From Lineus longissimus (lineage: Eukaryota; Nemertea; Pilidiophora; Heteronemertea; Lineidae), in assembly GCF_910592395.1 (NCBI RefSeq), contig NC_088324.1:7406953-7470952 (forward strand): a stretch of 64,000 nucleotides of DNA. The letters are read 5' to 3'. Under the pieces are notes generated by a model. It was not told the origin of the DNA. It ran no database searches and saw only the letters and a program-made list of their open reading frames with translations. Below, piece by piece: positions 22,666 to 34,417 of this stretch. Each line of letters opens with the position of its first letter. Positions within the stretch are counted from its first letter, which is position 1. A program made the translations under genes and the position numbers.

Positions 22666-23551
22666 ATGTTATCTTTTCTGGTTCATTATGCACTCATACG
22701 ACCTTATGAGACCTTACGTCAATCATGAAGAAAACAGAATATTGTGCCGCGCGAGGATCCGGATTTGCCACCGATTCATCACGTGGTGAGGGACGATGCT
22801 GTACAAAAGGCTACTGAGTCACCCTGAGTTGTTGCATTCCGGTCAAAACCCGGACGTTTCGCCAATAGCCAAAAGTCATGACAATAGTCAGATGTAGAAA
22901 CAAATGTCTCTGACTCAATTTCAGTACCTATGATTCACCTTTGTCTGTACTTCTGCAGCTAAGGCATCACGATGATATGGAACTCAATTGATTTCTTCAA
23001 CCCCAAACCGTTATTTGTAATTATCATTAGATTAAGAAAACAGAATGTTTTAATCTTTTACGCTACCCCCAAAATCCATTCATCCCTGGAATCGTATATC
23101 ATGCTTTCTGCCACATCTCGTAGGTGATCACAACACCATAACCGTCGCCAATGGCAATAATGTCCGCCGTCAGCCTGTTGACGCACTGATGCCGCGGCAG
23201 TGGAAACGTCTCCTTCGTCCTTCTGATCGAAGCCATCTTCATTCATTACCCAATGACAGTGACCGCAGTCTTCACTCAACACGAACATGATACCAACGTT
23301 CCATTGATTTTTACGTTATGGGAGAAAATTGAAATTCTTCCCCGGCTAGGCCGCGTTTTGATTAATTTCGTCAACACCGAGCTGGTACTTAATTAGATTG
23401 AAGGGGAAGCACTTCATGGTATTTCCGATAGGGTTGTTGCGTTCTCATCATATCGTATAGCTCATGACTCAAGAATTTGCGGTAGCCGCGGCTCGGCTGC
23501 TCGGAGACCGAGCTGCAGTATGACCGAATTTTCCCCAAGAGTAGATTTACT
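22666..23551. other. non-coding, nothing recognised
   Basis: Minus-strand frames at 23058-23288 and 23389-23688 have no motif I recognise; the latter runs through the next tandem repeat. Confidence 0.35.
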
Positions 23552-23700
23552 GCGTCGCTTATGATATTCCGCGTTTCACCAGCGACACCTATAGCTAGGG
23601 CTAGATTTACCTGAAATAATGCGTCGCTTATGATATTCTGCGTTTCACCAGCGACACCTACACCTGGATCTAAATATACCTGATACAAATGTGTCGTTTA
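23552..23700 (+). repeat. 69-bp tandem repeat, about 2.2 units
   Basis: GCGTCGCTTATGATATTC recurs at 23552 and 23621, with a diverged start GTGTCGTTTATGA at 23691. Within the two full units the sequence GCGTTTCACCAGCGACACCT is identical. Confidence 0.9.
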
Positions 23701-24837
23701 TGAATAGTCCGCGATGTAAATCAGTAAATGATCTTTTCTATAATGTCTCTCATAATGAAACTCTTCATATATTTTACAATAACATGTCGAACACCGCCTA
23801 GAAGGTGATCTCCGATTTAAATTGTCATCAATCCTGGCACCATCTGCGGGCAAAATGGCATTATCTGTAGCCGGTGATGGAGCAAGAAGATGCCATCTGC
23901 CGCAGTGATGGCGCAAACTCCGTATCCTGGTTATGACCAGATGGCTTCTCCGTGATACATTGCTGATTAATTGGCTCAAAGTACCCACCGATTCGGATAA
24001 GAGACAGCCATCATTTCTGTCGTGGTGCTGGGGGACTGTTGTAAATTTACACATATAGCGGAAAGATTGCCTCGGTCTGCCAAACATTCGGGAAGAAATA
24101 TTGAAAAATATGTTGAGTGATAATAGCCGACATTTGATTGGGTTTAAACAATGCAAGGAACCAGATCGCGCAATCTCATGAGCTATCATAGCCCGTGGAC
24201 CAAATCCAAAAAACGGACTTAGTTTTTTTAATTCGTGACAATATTTTGGGGGCAGATCAAAAATGCTCTTATCGTGATAGGTAGGGTGCCTACCTCACAG
24301 AAAGCGATAGTTCTTGCAAAAACAGTTGCTCCTTTACCAGATATATTGACACTAGTAACAAAAAAAACACCTCTTCGGTGCTCTTAACTGTTAGAAACAA
24401 CTTAGTTGTTCACTTGTCTCAAAGGTGGCAGGACTGAATAAAAAGATTTTGGCCACCAAGGTGGGAAGAGGTGAACTAAAACAACTGCCATTAGGCTTGG
24501 AAATTCTTTTCACAAGATAAACTGACTTTAATAATATCGAAGTCAGTATAGCTGGTTTACGTGCAAGTCTATTGTAGTTTTGTTGGAACTTGATAAAATG
24601 TGATGTTTTTTATTACCTAATTCATCATGATAATTAAAGAGAATTTTTATTTTGCCCCGAAAATGTTGTCAGGAAGGACGAATTTTGGATCAGACCCATT
24701 GAGTTCAAACAATGCGCCCCGCTCGCCAAGAAAAAAAACGAATTTTCAAATGCGAAGCTGGCCTCTTATAAGTCTACGGAGAGAATACTTGATCGAAAGC
24801 CAATTCGCCAATGTTGAATGACCCAACACGACCTAAC
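23701..24837. other. non-coding, nothing recognised
   Basis: A 163-codon minus-strand frame (23698-24189) shows no domain, signal peptide or family resemblance. The remainder is AT-rich. Confidence 0.35.
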
Positions 24838-25070
24838 ATTCTATCTATCTATCTCTCAGCCACATTTATATAGCCCCCATATCAGTTCTATTGGGCCGCT
24901 CAAAGACGCTTCACAATGATTCAATGTTAATAATGCTCATGGAAGGGGTGGGCCTTAAGTAGTGTCTTAAATGCTATGATGGGGTTCGCATTTTGAATGT
25001 TACCAGGGAGGCCATTCCAGAGCGCTGTTGCGGCACTTAAGAGTGTACGCTTCCTGACGTCTGGCGTCTA
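24838..25070 (-). mobile_element. CR1/L2-like LINE 3' end with (AGAT)n tail
   Basis: On the minus strand a frame reads RTLLSAATALWNGLPGNI, QNANPIIAFKTLLKAHP, FHEHY then TAA (plus-strand 24927-24929). The LWNGLP and FKTLLK motifs are the hallmark of the end of CR1/L2-clade polymerases. The 3' untranslated part contains GGGGGCTATATAAATGTGG and ends in GAGAGATAGATAGATAG, a microsatellite tail as in that clade. Upstream the frame breaks within about 15 codons (a stop next to ACGCCAGACG), so it is a short dead copy. Confidence 0.85.
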
Positions 25071-25892
25071 AGATTACTCTATTGTCAAGCAAACACTTCT
25101 TAAAACACAGACGATCGCCTTGGCCCTTGGCGAAAGAATCAATAGCAATTATTAAAACAAATAAAACATCGCCATGGAATCTTATTTAGTTTTGCTATTA
25201 ATGGTAATCTAAATGGGAAAATGCCTGGCTTTTCACATGAATTCAACTTTCCCCCAAGAGGCATGTTTTATTTCCAAGCAGTGGATACAGTATTTTGTGG
25301 TTGAACTTTGATGTAGACAAGTTCTCGCTGTGGATATACGGGGGATTTCTGACGGAATACCGCTAAACAGTTGGTATCTCAGACCCCAGCTTCTCTTATT
25401 ATTACCGTGGCTTATACATGGCTGACGCCAATCTTTAGTCGGTCAACCGTTAGTGGTTCCAGTCCATGGAAATTGACAGTTGACAATGGTTTGTTCATTC
25501 AAGTCGGGATTTTTGCCGTGAAGTGAACAAGCTAAAGGTAAGAATGCTTTTCATTATGCTAAAATGAAATTAAAACGTTTAAACTCAATAACATTTTAAA
25601 TCACGAACGGTTTAACATAACTTCGACACTACGACGACACTGGCAATGACTTTCGCGTCGTACTATCGGGGTGACGTAATGTCCGACCTCGGGTGCACTG
25701 TGGGCGGCGCGAAAGGTTTCGCTTCAGTGCTAAAAAATAACGAATATCGCGGTTTTCTGCTATCTCAGATTTAAAACAAAACTGGAAAAATGTCACACAC
25801 TTTTTAGGAAAATTAGTTAACTAATGAACGAGGCGAAAACCGAATTCATTCCGATAATAATCCTTTTATTTCTTGTTAAAAAAAGGCCGGGT
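25071..25892. other. non-coding, nothing recognised
   Basis: No credible frame. CpG-containing stretch at 25640-25710, otherwise AT-rich. Confidence 0.4.
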
Positions 25893-26047
25893 CTATTTGG
25901 CAAGCCGCTCGCCGAACAGGCATCTTTTTTTGTCCTGTTTGGAGAGCCGCTTGCCAAACAGCACTAAAAAGCCACCCTGTTCGGCCAGCCGGGCTTGCCA
26001 AACAGGTAAAAAATCTACCCTGTTTGGTAAGCCGGGCTTGCCAAATA
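25893..26047. repeat. array of four palindromes on a 42-bp period
   Basis: Palindromic units start at 25893, 25935, 25977 and 26019, exactly 42 bp apart. Each is 27-29 bp; the left half is CTGTTTGGCAAGCC-like and the right half GGCTTGCCAAACAG-like. Units 3 and 4 carry an extra GG in the centre, compensated by shorter spacers. Spacers (about 13-15 bp) differ in sequence and contain A- or T-runs. The outermost half-sites read CTATTTGG and CCAAATAG. The layout mimics a CRISPR but the host is eukaryotic and the spacers are too short. The 68-codon frame across it is incidental. Confidence 0.92.
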
Positions 26048-27726
26048 GTCACTTCCTTAAAAAAATTCGATTATCATGATTATTGGCTTAATTAGTTAGT
26101 GTCGCGTAATTTCCTCCAGGAGGCCTAATTAATTGCCTTGAAACTAGTCACCCATTTACTTTTCTATTGCCTCTTTACACCCTGTCTTCCTGCCAGTAAT
26201 CTGTACCAACACTCCCAATACTCAGCCGCACAAGCCGCGAGAAAAATCAACATTATAACAATCAAGACATTCCGTATATCGACAATGTCGACACGCGAGC
26301 GCCTAGTACATGATTAAGCCTAGACGGGCATTGTATTATACATTGTCATAAAGAAATCAATGCCAGTACAGCCATCTGATCAGCCGATATCATTTTATGG
26401 AGCGAGATGAAACCAACAGTTTATAGAACGGCACATAAACTGTCCTTGTGCGCTGCAAGGCTGTGCCTATTGATTTTATTGCGCAAACCAATCCATTGTT
26501 CGGACCGGATTCTGTTTTCTTCCCTCCATGGCAGGAGAGGAAGTCTGGAATATCGCGAGATTCTTACAAACACGCGACGTGAAACACAGCAAACGTGGAC
26601 ATTTAATCATTTCAAAATAGACATGATTGGCTGAACAAATTACTGGGTTCGACCGCCGTAACTTGGGTAACGCGCGACTTGCATTGTGGGGGTATGTGCG
26701 TCACTGAACATGGCTGCGAACTGGCTCCGCCGCCAACAACTTCGTCAATTGTGTTTGATGCGAACGGCGATGTCTCGGCAGCTGCGCGTTGATCGTCGGG
26801 GATTTCGCGATAATTTATAGTGGCGTTCTGTGCGTGTCATTGAGATAAGGTTATAGTCACTCCAATTTAATGGTTCCCTTCTTCAAAGTGGATTAGTAAA
26901 ATATGAATATGTTGTTTGTGATGAGATTTATGATCAACACCGAATGAAATAGTTACTCTCTGGCTAAATATGTCACGCAGTAGGACTAGCCTCGATTTGT
27001 CGTGTCGGAAGATGGCAAACGATTTCTAAAATGGATTCGAAATTAGGATTTGGATTACTTAACAATATTCTGGATACTCATATTTCTTGGGAGAACTCGC
27101 AGTAAACGACAGGAGATATGTTGCCACCGGCTTATAGCTACGCGCCTGATAGAGGCGACTTCCACTCCCCCAGTAAGTCAACATTTAACGCTTCTTTTTA
27201 ATTTTGTAATTTCACCTACATCTGACCTTTTGAAACAGAGAATACTTTTGTCTTTCTGTATATCATTCAGTATGTTGGCATCAACTTGCTAACGCCCTTG
27301 CGTAAGAAGTCGTAGTTCCATATTGTCTTTCATCTTTCCATATGTTCCCTCACTTTTTTTGACAACATGTGAAAAAGTCAGCGTTGCACAAAAGGTAATT
27401 CCTTTTCTCTAGCTTAGCCTAGTAATCCGTGCTCTCATTTCATAACAATTTGTTTTGGAACTGATACTCTTTCATACACCATATGTACTCCATGCAGTCT
27501 TGAAAAGAAATATAAGATAACTAAGCTTGATAAGCGTCAAGTAAAAACAATACATGTAGACGAAATATTAAACTGTAAAAATCCTACATGTAGAATAATG
27601 GACTCGATTTAACGAAATAGGAATACGGCCATGCAAACAGCTCTGTCTCCGTAGCTTGCAATCGAAAACCCATCTCGAAGATCCCGATCAGATTCTTATA
27701 CATCTACACGTACATTCTCTTTAAGA
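26048..27726. other. non-coding; a GC-rich island-like stretch near 26650-26830
   Basis: Positions 26650-26830 are GC- and CpG-richer than their surroundings and contain an ATG in strong context (AACATGGCTGCG at 26708-26719) that opens a 36-codon frame. I recognise no protein. The rest shows nothing. Confidence 0.3.
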
Positions 27727-27768
27727 TTGTAAGATTCTTAGTTAAGATCTTAACTAACAATCTCACAA
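27727..27768. repeat. 42-bp loopless palindrome
   Basis: The centre AGTTAAGATCTTAACT (27740-27755) is a perfect palindrome. Pairing continues outward to 27727 and 27768 with two mismatches. With no spacer it would form a cruciform. Nearby ACACGTACATGTACACG is another short palindrome-rich word. Confidence 0.85.
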
Positions 27769-28079
27769 GAATCTTGTGAACATTGTACACGTACATGTAC
27801 ACGAAACAGGAGATTTTAACCAGAAATCTTTGGGATTTTCGACCAGGGAACGCATCAAGACATCCTACTGAAACAAGAAATGGCGATGCGAAAAACGAAT
27901 GATACCAAAAGCCGCCATATTCTCGAAAATAATCGAACCTCCCAAAAAGCCGAACATGCCCAAAAAGGGCATGGTGTTACGAGTGTAATGGAACACTACA
28001 GTTTGAGAATGTGGCTTAAACACGTCAGTTTTCCTTTTTCTTTTCGTAATGGTTTGGGTCAACACTCTAGCTTTTGAAG

Positions 28080-28350
28080 AGAGACGGATTCAAGTTGAAT
28101 TGATTAACACTTTAGTTTACATAAGAGTGTATTTAGACGGTAAAGGAGTAAACATTTCAGTGTCTAAAAGGTAACGGATTTCAGCACTTCAGTATAGAAT
28201 GTAATGGATTCAACACTTCAGTATCTCGAGTGTAAATGAGTCAACACTTCCATATTTGGAAGGTAATGCATTCAACACGTCAGTCATTATAGTGTAAATG
28301 AGTCAACAATTCCGTATTAATGAATTAACGGATTCAACACTTCAGTGGGT
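28080..28350 (+). repeat. ~36-bp minisatellite, about seven units
   Basis: Alternating units GTAATGGATTCAACACTTCA and GTAAATGAGTCAACACTTCC, each followed by GTAT plus a variable A/T segment. Divergence is moderate. The array ends at CACTTCAGTGGGTCATG. Confidence 0.85.
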
Positions 28351-29850
28351 CATGTCAACTCTTGGGGTTAAGAAAGTATACGGTGTTGGTGTAACACCAC
28401 CACAAAGGTAACACCAACATTTGACCACCCTGCTTGGTGCTGGGTGACACCAGTGTTCAAAACCGAAATTCAGTGGCAGAGGTCACCTGACATGGGAGGT
28501 CCTTTGTGCAAAGTTTCCAGTTCATAGCCCTGGCGGTTAAGAAACGTGCCACTGTTTTTGAAACAGGATACAGACGACGAGGGACGACGACGACGCCGGA
28601 CGCCGGACACTGCGGTGTTCTTTAGACACCGATCCCCTACGGTGAGCCAAAAACTGTGAACTGAGAAACGAGCCATGCCATGATTCGAACCATTGACACA
28701 AGATTATCGAAGATGTCATTCACTGCTGCTAGTTTTTATCACCAGTCTTATCCAATCTGCCGCTCAGTCGACAGGGTGTTTTTTTTTCTTTTGTAATCAT
28801 GAGAAAACAAATTTCCATTAACCATCTTAATGAGATTGACTTTATCAAATTAACGATCATATTAGAAAGTATTTTTAGGAGCAGCAGACGTCGTTTTAGA
28901 TAATGCGTCAGTGTTGATTGATTCGAGTTGAGCTTAGCCGATGTAGTTTATGTGGTCTTATGGCGATCAACAGATACTGTACACTGCCAATTTTACGCGA
29001 TTCTTTATGTTTGCGCTTCGCGAAAATTTCGTTACAACTTTCCAATCTATATTTTGACGGATTACTTTAATGCACTCGTTTTTTCCGACTAAAAATATTG
29101 TAGCAAAATTGCAAGATGTCAAGTTGTTGAATATGATCTTATTTATTGAGAATATCATTTGGATTTTCGACCCGGGTAGATATAGGTGCACGACGTTTGA
29201 ACCTAAATGACATAACGAGTCGTTTACCACCTCAACTCTAGTACATACATGTACTTTCGTCACATACGATATTGCGATATATCAGTTTTGGCTACCTTGA
29301 CATTGACTTTCGTAGCTAGCAAAACTATAAATGAGCAAATATCACCCTATCATGTACCGCAGGCTATATCCCCCAAGAATAGATGTATGTCGGGGGAGTA
29401 AAATACAAAATGAAATAATCGTTATCAGCCTTCATTTGTTCTTTAAAACCAATTCGGAATAGCGCTGCGGCTTTCTTGTTTTGAAGATGACCTTTGTTAT
29501 TGATGCTGCCATTTCGATTATTCTATATCTCTGAAATTGGTCGATTCCAGGCGTAAGGTTTCAAAGTGTGATAACAATGCCTAGAGTGTCAGGCAACGCT
29601 AAGCATGTATACACCAAGTTCGTATCGGGCGATTCCCTAAACAACACGGCTTTGAAGTTTGTAAGTTCACGATAACAGTCACTGTGTTGCTATTGTACAG
29701 CCACAGTTTCTAAAATTATCAAATTACAAGCATAGTTAGAACTTTTTTTAAACTCGACAGGAATCATCTAGTTTTCATATTTGATTTTTTAACAACACTT
29801 GTGAAAACAGACGCAGCCGGCTCTGATGGTCATTAATTTCTCACTGGCAG
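28351..29850. other. non-coding; short family B-like fragment
   Basis: GGTGTTGGTGTAACACCACC near 28382 is a small palindrome. At 28970-29040 GATACTGTACACTGCCAATT and CGCTTCGCGAAAATTTCG look like another diverged family B left end. No gene recognised; overlapping minus-strand frames at 28470-28719 arise from CGACGACG-rich sequence. Confidence 0.35.
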
Positions 29851-29983
29851 CTGCAGCAATCAGATTGAAACCCGTGCCGGCAATCCCCGCCAAGGAGGAT
29901 GAAAGCCTAAACATTCCGGAACCAGAGTCTGTAGCTCACGTCCCCACCATTACCAACGCAACGTCACGCGGGCTACATCGGCA
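29851..29983 (+). other. candidate 133-nt exon (unrecognised protein)
   Basis: CTCACTGGCAG ends at 29850 and GTGAGC starts at 29984, plausible acceptor and donor. Between them one frame is fully open, is GC-richer than the flanks and reads RLKPVPAIPAKEDESLN, then PEPESVAHVPTITNATS. Proline/glutamate-rich content of this kind is unusual for chance frames here. The same frame also extends back to an ATG at 29826, giving a 53-54-codon reading that ends at TGA just past the donor, so an intact mini-ORF is the alternative. No family recognised. It could also be a conserved non-coding element. Confidence 0.22.
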
Positions 29984-30733
29984 GTGAGCCGCAGGATGTT
30001 GTAACAAGACACTGATTTTCCCCGAGGGGTTTGGCCGCCATGAATTCAATCACTAGGAAAAATCATATTGTCGCTCCAGCTGAGCAGATTTAATCACTCT
30101 CGGGCTTCAAGCCTGATCGGCATGAGAAGTGACCAAGGAATTCACCAGTCATGGTAGCAGAAGATGAGCCGCGAAATGTCGTTGAAGACGAAGGGGATTC
30201 TGTGTGGAAGATTTCCCAATTCGCTCTAGAATTAGGACCGTGTAAACCGCATTAAAATGGCTGAGATTTACCAAGATGTTGACCGCTACTAAGTCATAGC
30301 GGTCAATAGAAGAGCCAGGATACTTTCATCTGAGGAAATGACTTGATGACTTCATCATGAAACGTCAAGGTAAAATGTTTCGGGAAAACGTCCTGAAGAG
30401 GCCATTGGTGGGCAATGGCATAACTGTAGACAATCGCCCGTAAATTTGTGAACGAATTGGAATTCCTAGTGTTACGCATCCCTCGTAGCAATTCCCGCGT
30501 TGTTTTTCAAGTGAAAATTTCGCTTTTCGGTCACAAAAAATTGAACTTTCGCATTATTTTACTCTAATATCACCCGTCACATGAATCACTGCATTTAATT
30601 GTTCTGTCCAATGAAGATATCAAAAAGAAATTCGCAGTTAATTGTGTTGATAAAAAGGGTGGCTCCAGTCTCCGAGCGAATAGATAGGTAGTAAGCTGGA
30701 TTTCCTCGGTTTTTTACGCATGATAGTCCGCTA

Positions 30734-31025
30734 GATAATTTCGAATTAAGTGACTCCAAATTTAAAACTACCAATTCAAAATAAGTTCGAATTAGTGACA
30801 TAATGATTCAACTTTAAAACTACTGATCCAAAATAATTTCGAATTAGTGGCCTCATGATTCAACTTTAAAACTACTGATGCAAAATAATTTCGAATTAGT
30901 GGCCTCATGATTCAACTTTAAAACTACTGATGCAAAATAATTTCGAATTAGTGGCCTCCCATGATTCAACTTTAAAACTAGCTACCAAATGCAAAATAAA
31001 TTCGAATTACATGTAGTGATCTTTA
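30734..31025 (+). repeat. 52-bp minisatellite, about six units
   Basis: GAATTAGTGGCCTCATGATT and CAACTTTAAAACTACTGATG plus CAAAATAATTTC form the unit. GAATTA anchors fall at 30743, 30789, 30841, 30893, 30945 and 31004, spacings of 46, 52, 52, 52 and 59. The three central units are nearly identical, so recent expansion is likely. Confidence 0.95.
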
Positions 31026-31775
31026 TGATGCAACTTCAAAGCTAACAATACTATTTTTATACCGTGTAAAAAAATTATATATAATTATTGATGTTGGATG
31101 AAATGTATCAATTTCAACACGACATCGGTCTTAAACTAGTAATAACCACAATGCGATTTCATGTAGTACACTGTGAGATAAACCTATTAAAGCGTCAGCT
31201 TTGATTTCCCCGCGATATGTTCAATAACACGCGGCTTTCAATTGTGCCATGTAACACGCCGTGTTTCTATATCAAACAGCGGCACGTAAAGGGTTTCTTC
31301 AGCAGGCAACTGAGGCGAGAATGTTGACTCCCTGGGTAAAATAATACACGGAGCGCCAGGCATGCCAGGCTCGATATGTAACGTCTTTGAAAGTCGTTTA
31401 ACGGCATAAAGCAGGCCGTCTCCAAGGCGATGGCTTTGTCGCTGGGCAACGTAGGCCCAGGTTGTCAGGTGAACGGCTCAGCGCAAAGAGCTGCGAGCAG
31501 TTTGGTTTCCGCTGAATATGGGATTCATGTTTATAAGAAACATTGGTGAGATTAATACGGAGCTGTTCTTGTTAATGTACTAAGTACGCGGTGCATTGTA
31601 CATGCTTTGGTTAACAGACACGTTTTACCAGCAGTTAATCAGCGGCAGGATTCATCTGGTACATACCTGCAGATATGCTGTTTGCAGCACTGTCTACCTT
31701 ATCAGACATTCTATTCTTATAATCCCAACTCGGTTGACCACAGTGCACTACACAGTGCTTAAATTATCGATGAAT
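31026..31775. other. non-coding, nothing recognised
   Basis: AT-rich then mixed composition. Short frames at 31267-31449 and 31596-31829 have no recognisable content. Confidence 0.4.
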
Positions 31776-31920
31776 GCCCGGTTTTTCAAAACAAATTTTG
31801 TCACTAACTTTGGCGTTAACTTAACATAGCGTTGTCTCCTTCCGTTGAGCCCTTAGACTTAACGCCAAGTTAAATTAACACTAGCGTTAGTGACAAAACT
31901 TGTTTTTAACAACCAGGCCC
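31776..31920 (-). mobile_element. foldback MITE, copy 2, about 145 bp with inverted termini
   Basis: The left end GCCCGGTTTTTCAAAACAAA and the right end TTGTTTTTAACAACCAGGCC are inverted, and the pairing continues through TTTTGTCACTAAC / GTTAGTGACAAAA. Read on the minus strand the centre is GGCGTTAAGTCTAAGGGCTC, AACGGAAGGAGACAACGC, matching copy 1 (417-560). No clear target duplication is seen. Confidence 0.8.
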
Positions 31921-32404
31921 AGGCTCTATTTTTATATCCAACCTGGGGAAAACCAGGTGAATCTATGCAATACTATCCTTTTAAGCTCGGTGCTCAAAAG
32001 GATTACGGGGATAGGCCAGAAGAATACTGGCTCTATAACACTGCTGGTTATACCAACAAGGATGCGTTAAGTCGATTAGAGAGATTGCACGAATCATCAT
32101 GACATCGCAAGAACACGTCCGCGACACATCAGCAGGACTAAGTGTTTTCACCAATGTTAAAAACACCAATTCTTACTGAGATAATACGGTAACACATCGT
32201 TTTTGTGTCAGTGTGTTTCGTCAAAAATGATGACCCTATGCAATCTCTATATTTCTTTATTGCGACCACGGACCTATACACAGATTTCCCCAATTCAAGT
32301 CCTCATCATGAAAATAGTCAGATATCAACTACGATATAGGCTATCATCCGACCCTACACTGTCCCGTCTGTCCCGGTCTGTCCTGAAAGTAGACCACAGA
32401 TGAG
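31921..32404. other. non-coding, nothing recognised
   Basis: A 70-codon frame (31890-32102) starts inside the MITE and has no recognisable content. Confidence 0.4.
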
Positions 32405-32575
32405 CTGCTCAACCAGCGCTGCAGTCTGAGCATTTCTGACCAGTACACCTGGGTGCAGAGAGGTAAGTAAGGAAAAGAGACCTGCCTACAGTCTCTCGCC
32501 GACAGTGGGAATCAAACCAGGGATCTCTTGACCGCTAATCGAGAGTCCCAGCCACTACACCACAGAGGCTTCTAA
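32405..32575 (-). mobile_element. tRNA-derived SINE (family S2)
   Basis: On the minus strand the head reads CCTCTGTGGTGTAGTGGCTG, then GGACTCTCGATTAGCGGTCA and box-B-like CCCTGGTTTGATTCCCACTG. The body follows with GAGACTGTAGGCAGGTCTC, TTACTTACCTCTCTGCACCC and AGGTGTACTGGTCAGAAATG. TGGTGTAGTGG is a good A box. The acceptor stem is not closed, so it is not a functional tRNA. Confidence 0.7.
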
Positions 32576-34417
32576 TCATGACCCATATATAACCCCTTGT
32601 TGGAAAAAAATCGCATTGCAATTTTGAATTACATACGTATTTTCAAATACATCAAGTGGTGAATATAAGCTAAAACACCTTGTCAGGTTTTAGTATTAAG
32701 TAATCAACGCATGTAAGCTAAAAGGCAATAATCTATTGCCAGACAGCAAATTAGTTTAAGGTTTAATAAGTAGATTATAGACAAACATGTAAAGCCGCCA
32801 GCTCCATGCTCTATTTTCTAATCCGGATGCGGCAGCCTCCAGGAAAAAGCAAATACATGATGTTACAGGCTCTCTTATAAGTTAGAGTAGCTACAGTGGC
32901 TACAGAGGTAGCTACAATGATTTACAGACTGAGGACAATGCAGTTTGGACACCCGTGAGGGAACTACTGCACCATATAGTCCGGTTCATGATATCGCAGT
33001 TTTAGTCCGCCGAGAACGGCGAAATCTCACTTTTCACTTTTTACGTCATCGGCTGCCGTGGTCAAAAAAGTGTTGAATTCTAGCCCTTATCCACTTTACC
33101 CTACATTTAGCTACTGCGCAAACGGATGACCCGGCTCTGCAAAGTAGTTGATTAATGGACAATAGACGCTGTTTGGTTAAGTAAGCACTGCTTATCGGTG
33201 CACTGCGATCAACTGAGGGGGCTTTATAAAAAGAAACGCTGCTAAAAGTGGTACAGCAGGTAAAGGCCGGGTAAAAAACTGCTTCTTACGAACTACCGTG
33301 TTAGGGCATATCCGCGTATCCCGCCAACCAGCCAACCACCCATGCACAGCGATTCGCTGACTCGGCGTATGCAGCAAAGAACATGTACAATGGCCCGCTT
33401 TTTTATGCTGTTTTCTTAACCTCTGCGCCATAAATCACGGGCACCTTGTCAAAGTGGATAAATCCATTCTACAGCATTACATTGCATATTCAGTATCGAG
33501 CCATTAATCATAGAAAATAGAGTGAATGACATCCCGCCTACATAATTGATTTCAGTGGATATCGCATGCACGTAGTATATCGCATCTCAGCTATATCACG
33601 TCGCGCCTTATATCGGCTCTTTTCTCAAAGTCACATCCATCTTGTAGGCCTATTTACAGGAGGGAAAATACATAGTTTAGTTTCGTTCACTGACATGACT
33701 TCGAGCTAATGATACGAGAATTGTAGCGGTTTCAGTTTTTTTACCATTTTGTTACTGAGCACTTAGTTCTTATCAGCAAGATTGCGCTGAAATGGTCCAG
33801 GATTTAATTTGCGCGAAGATTTATGGGATGAGGGGAGGGGGATATAGTCTGATGCAAAGGGAAGTGCATATGTGAGATCTATAGGCCTTACGATACGTAA
33901 TGGGGCAGCCTATAGGCAAGTTTAGCAAGCCTTACGAAGAGCTAGCAACGATAATGTACCAAATAGGTAAATGCATTTCATGGAAGATTTCTTTTACGAT
34001 TTTCCTAAATTCCTACTACAACTAACTTTACACAGGATGACTTAGGAGTGTCGAGTAAATGAATTAGCACATGACTTGATGACACCACGGGCCATCGTCG
34101 TTGGTAAGGATAGCGAAACCTGCCTCGTTTTGATTTGGCGGAACTCGCTACCAAAAGTCTCAGATGCCAGTGTGTACTACTTTCTTCAAAGAGTGTACCG
34201 CCACCGCGTTCAATCACGACACCCTATCACATGTCGTCTAGGGTTTCTCATCAATCAGGTATGCAAATCGCTGACAGACAATCAATCCGAGTAAAGGTTT
34301 TTGTGAAATATGTTCTCTGGTGCGACATGAATTCAAAATTCTTGATTAATTCGAAATTCATTATGTTGATTCGGAGTTGTAATCATTATGAGGGGGAGCT
34401 CATGTTGAAACGAAGCG
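32576..34417. other. non-coding, nothing recognised
   Basis: Several 60-80-codon frames on both strands, none with motifs. No tandem repeat beyond a GTAGCTACAGTGGCTACAGA microrepeat at 32888-32920. Confidence 0.35.

Noticed and set aside
23698-24189. 163-codon minus-strand open frame as a gene
   Set aside because: Second longest frame outside the ADAM gene, but no domain, no signal peptide, and erratic composition.
25893-26047. CRISPR array
   Set aside because: Regular palindromes with spacers look similar, but spacers are only 13-15 bp, there are just four units, and the window is clearly animal nuclear DNA.
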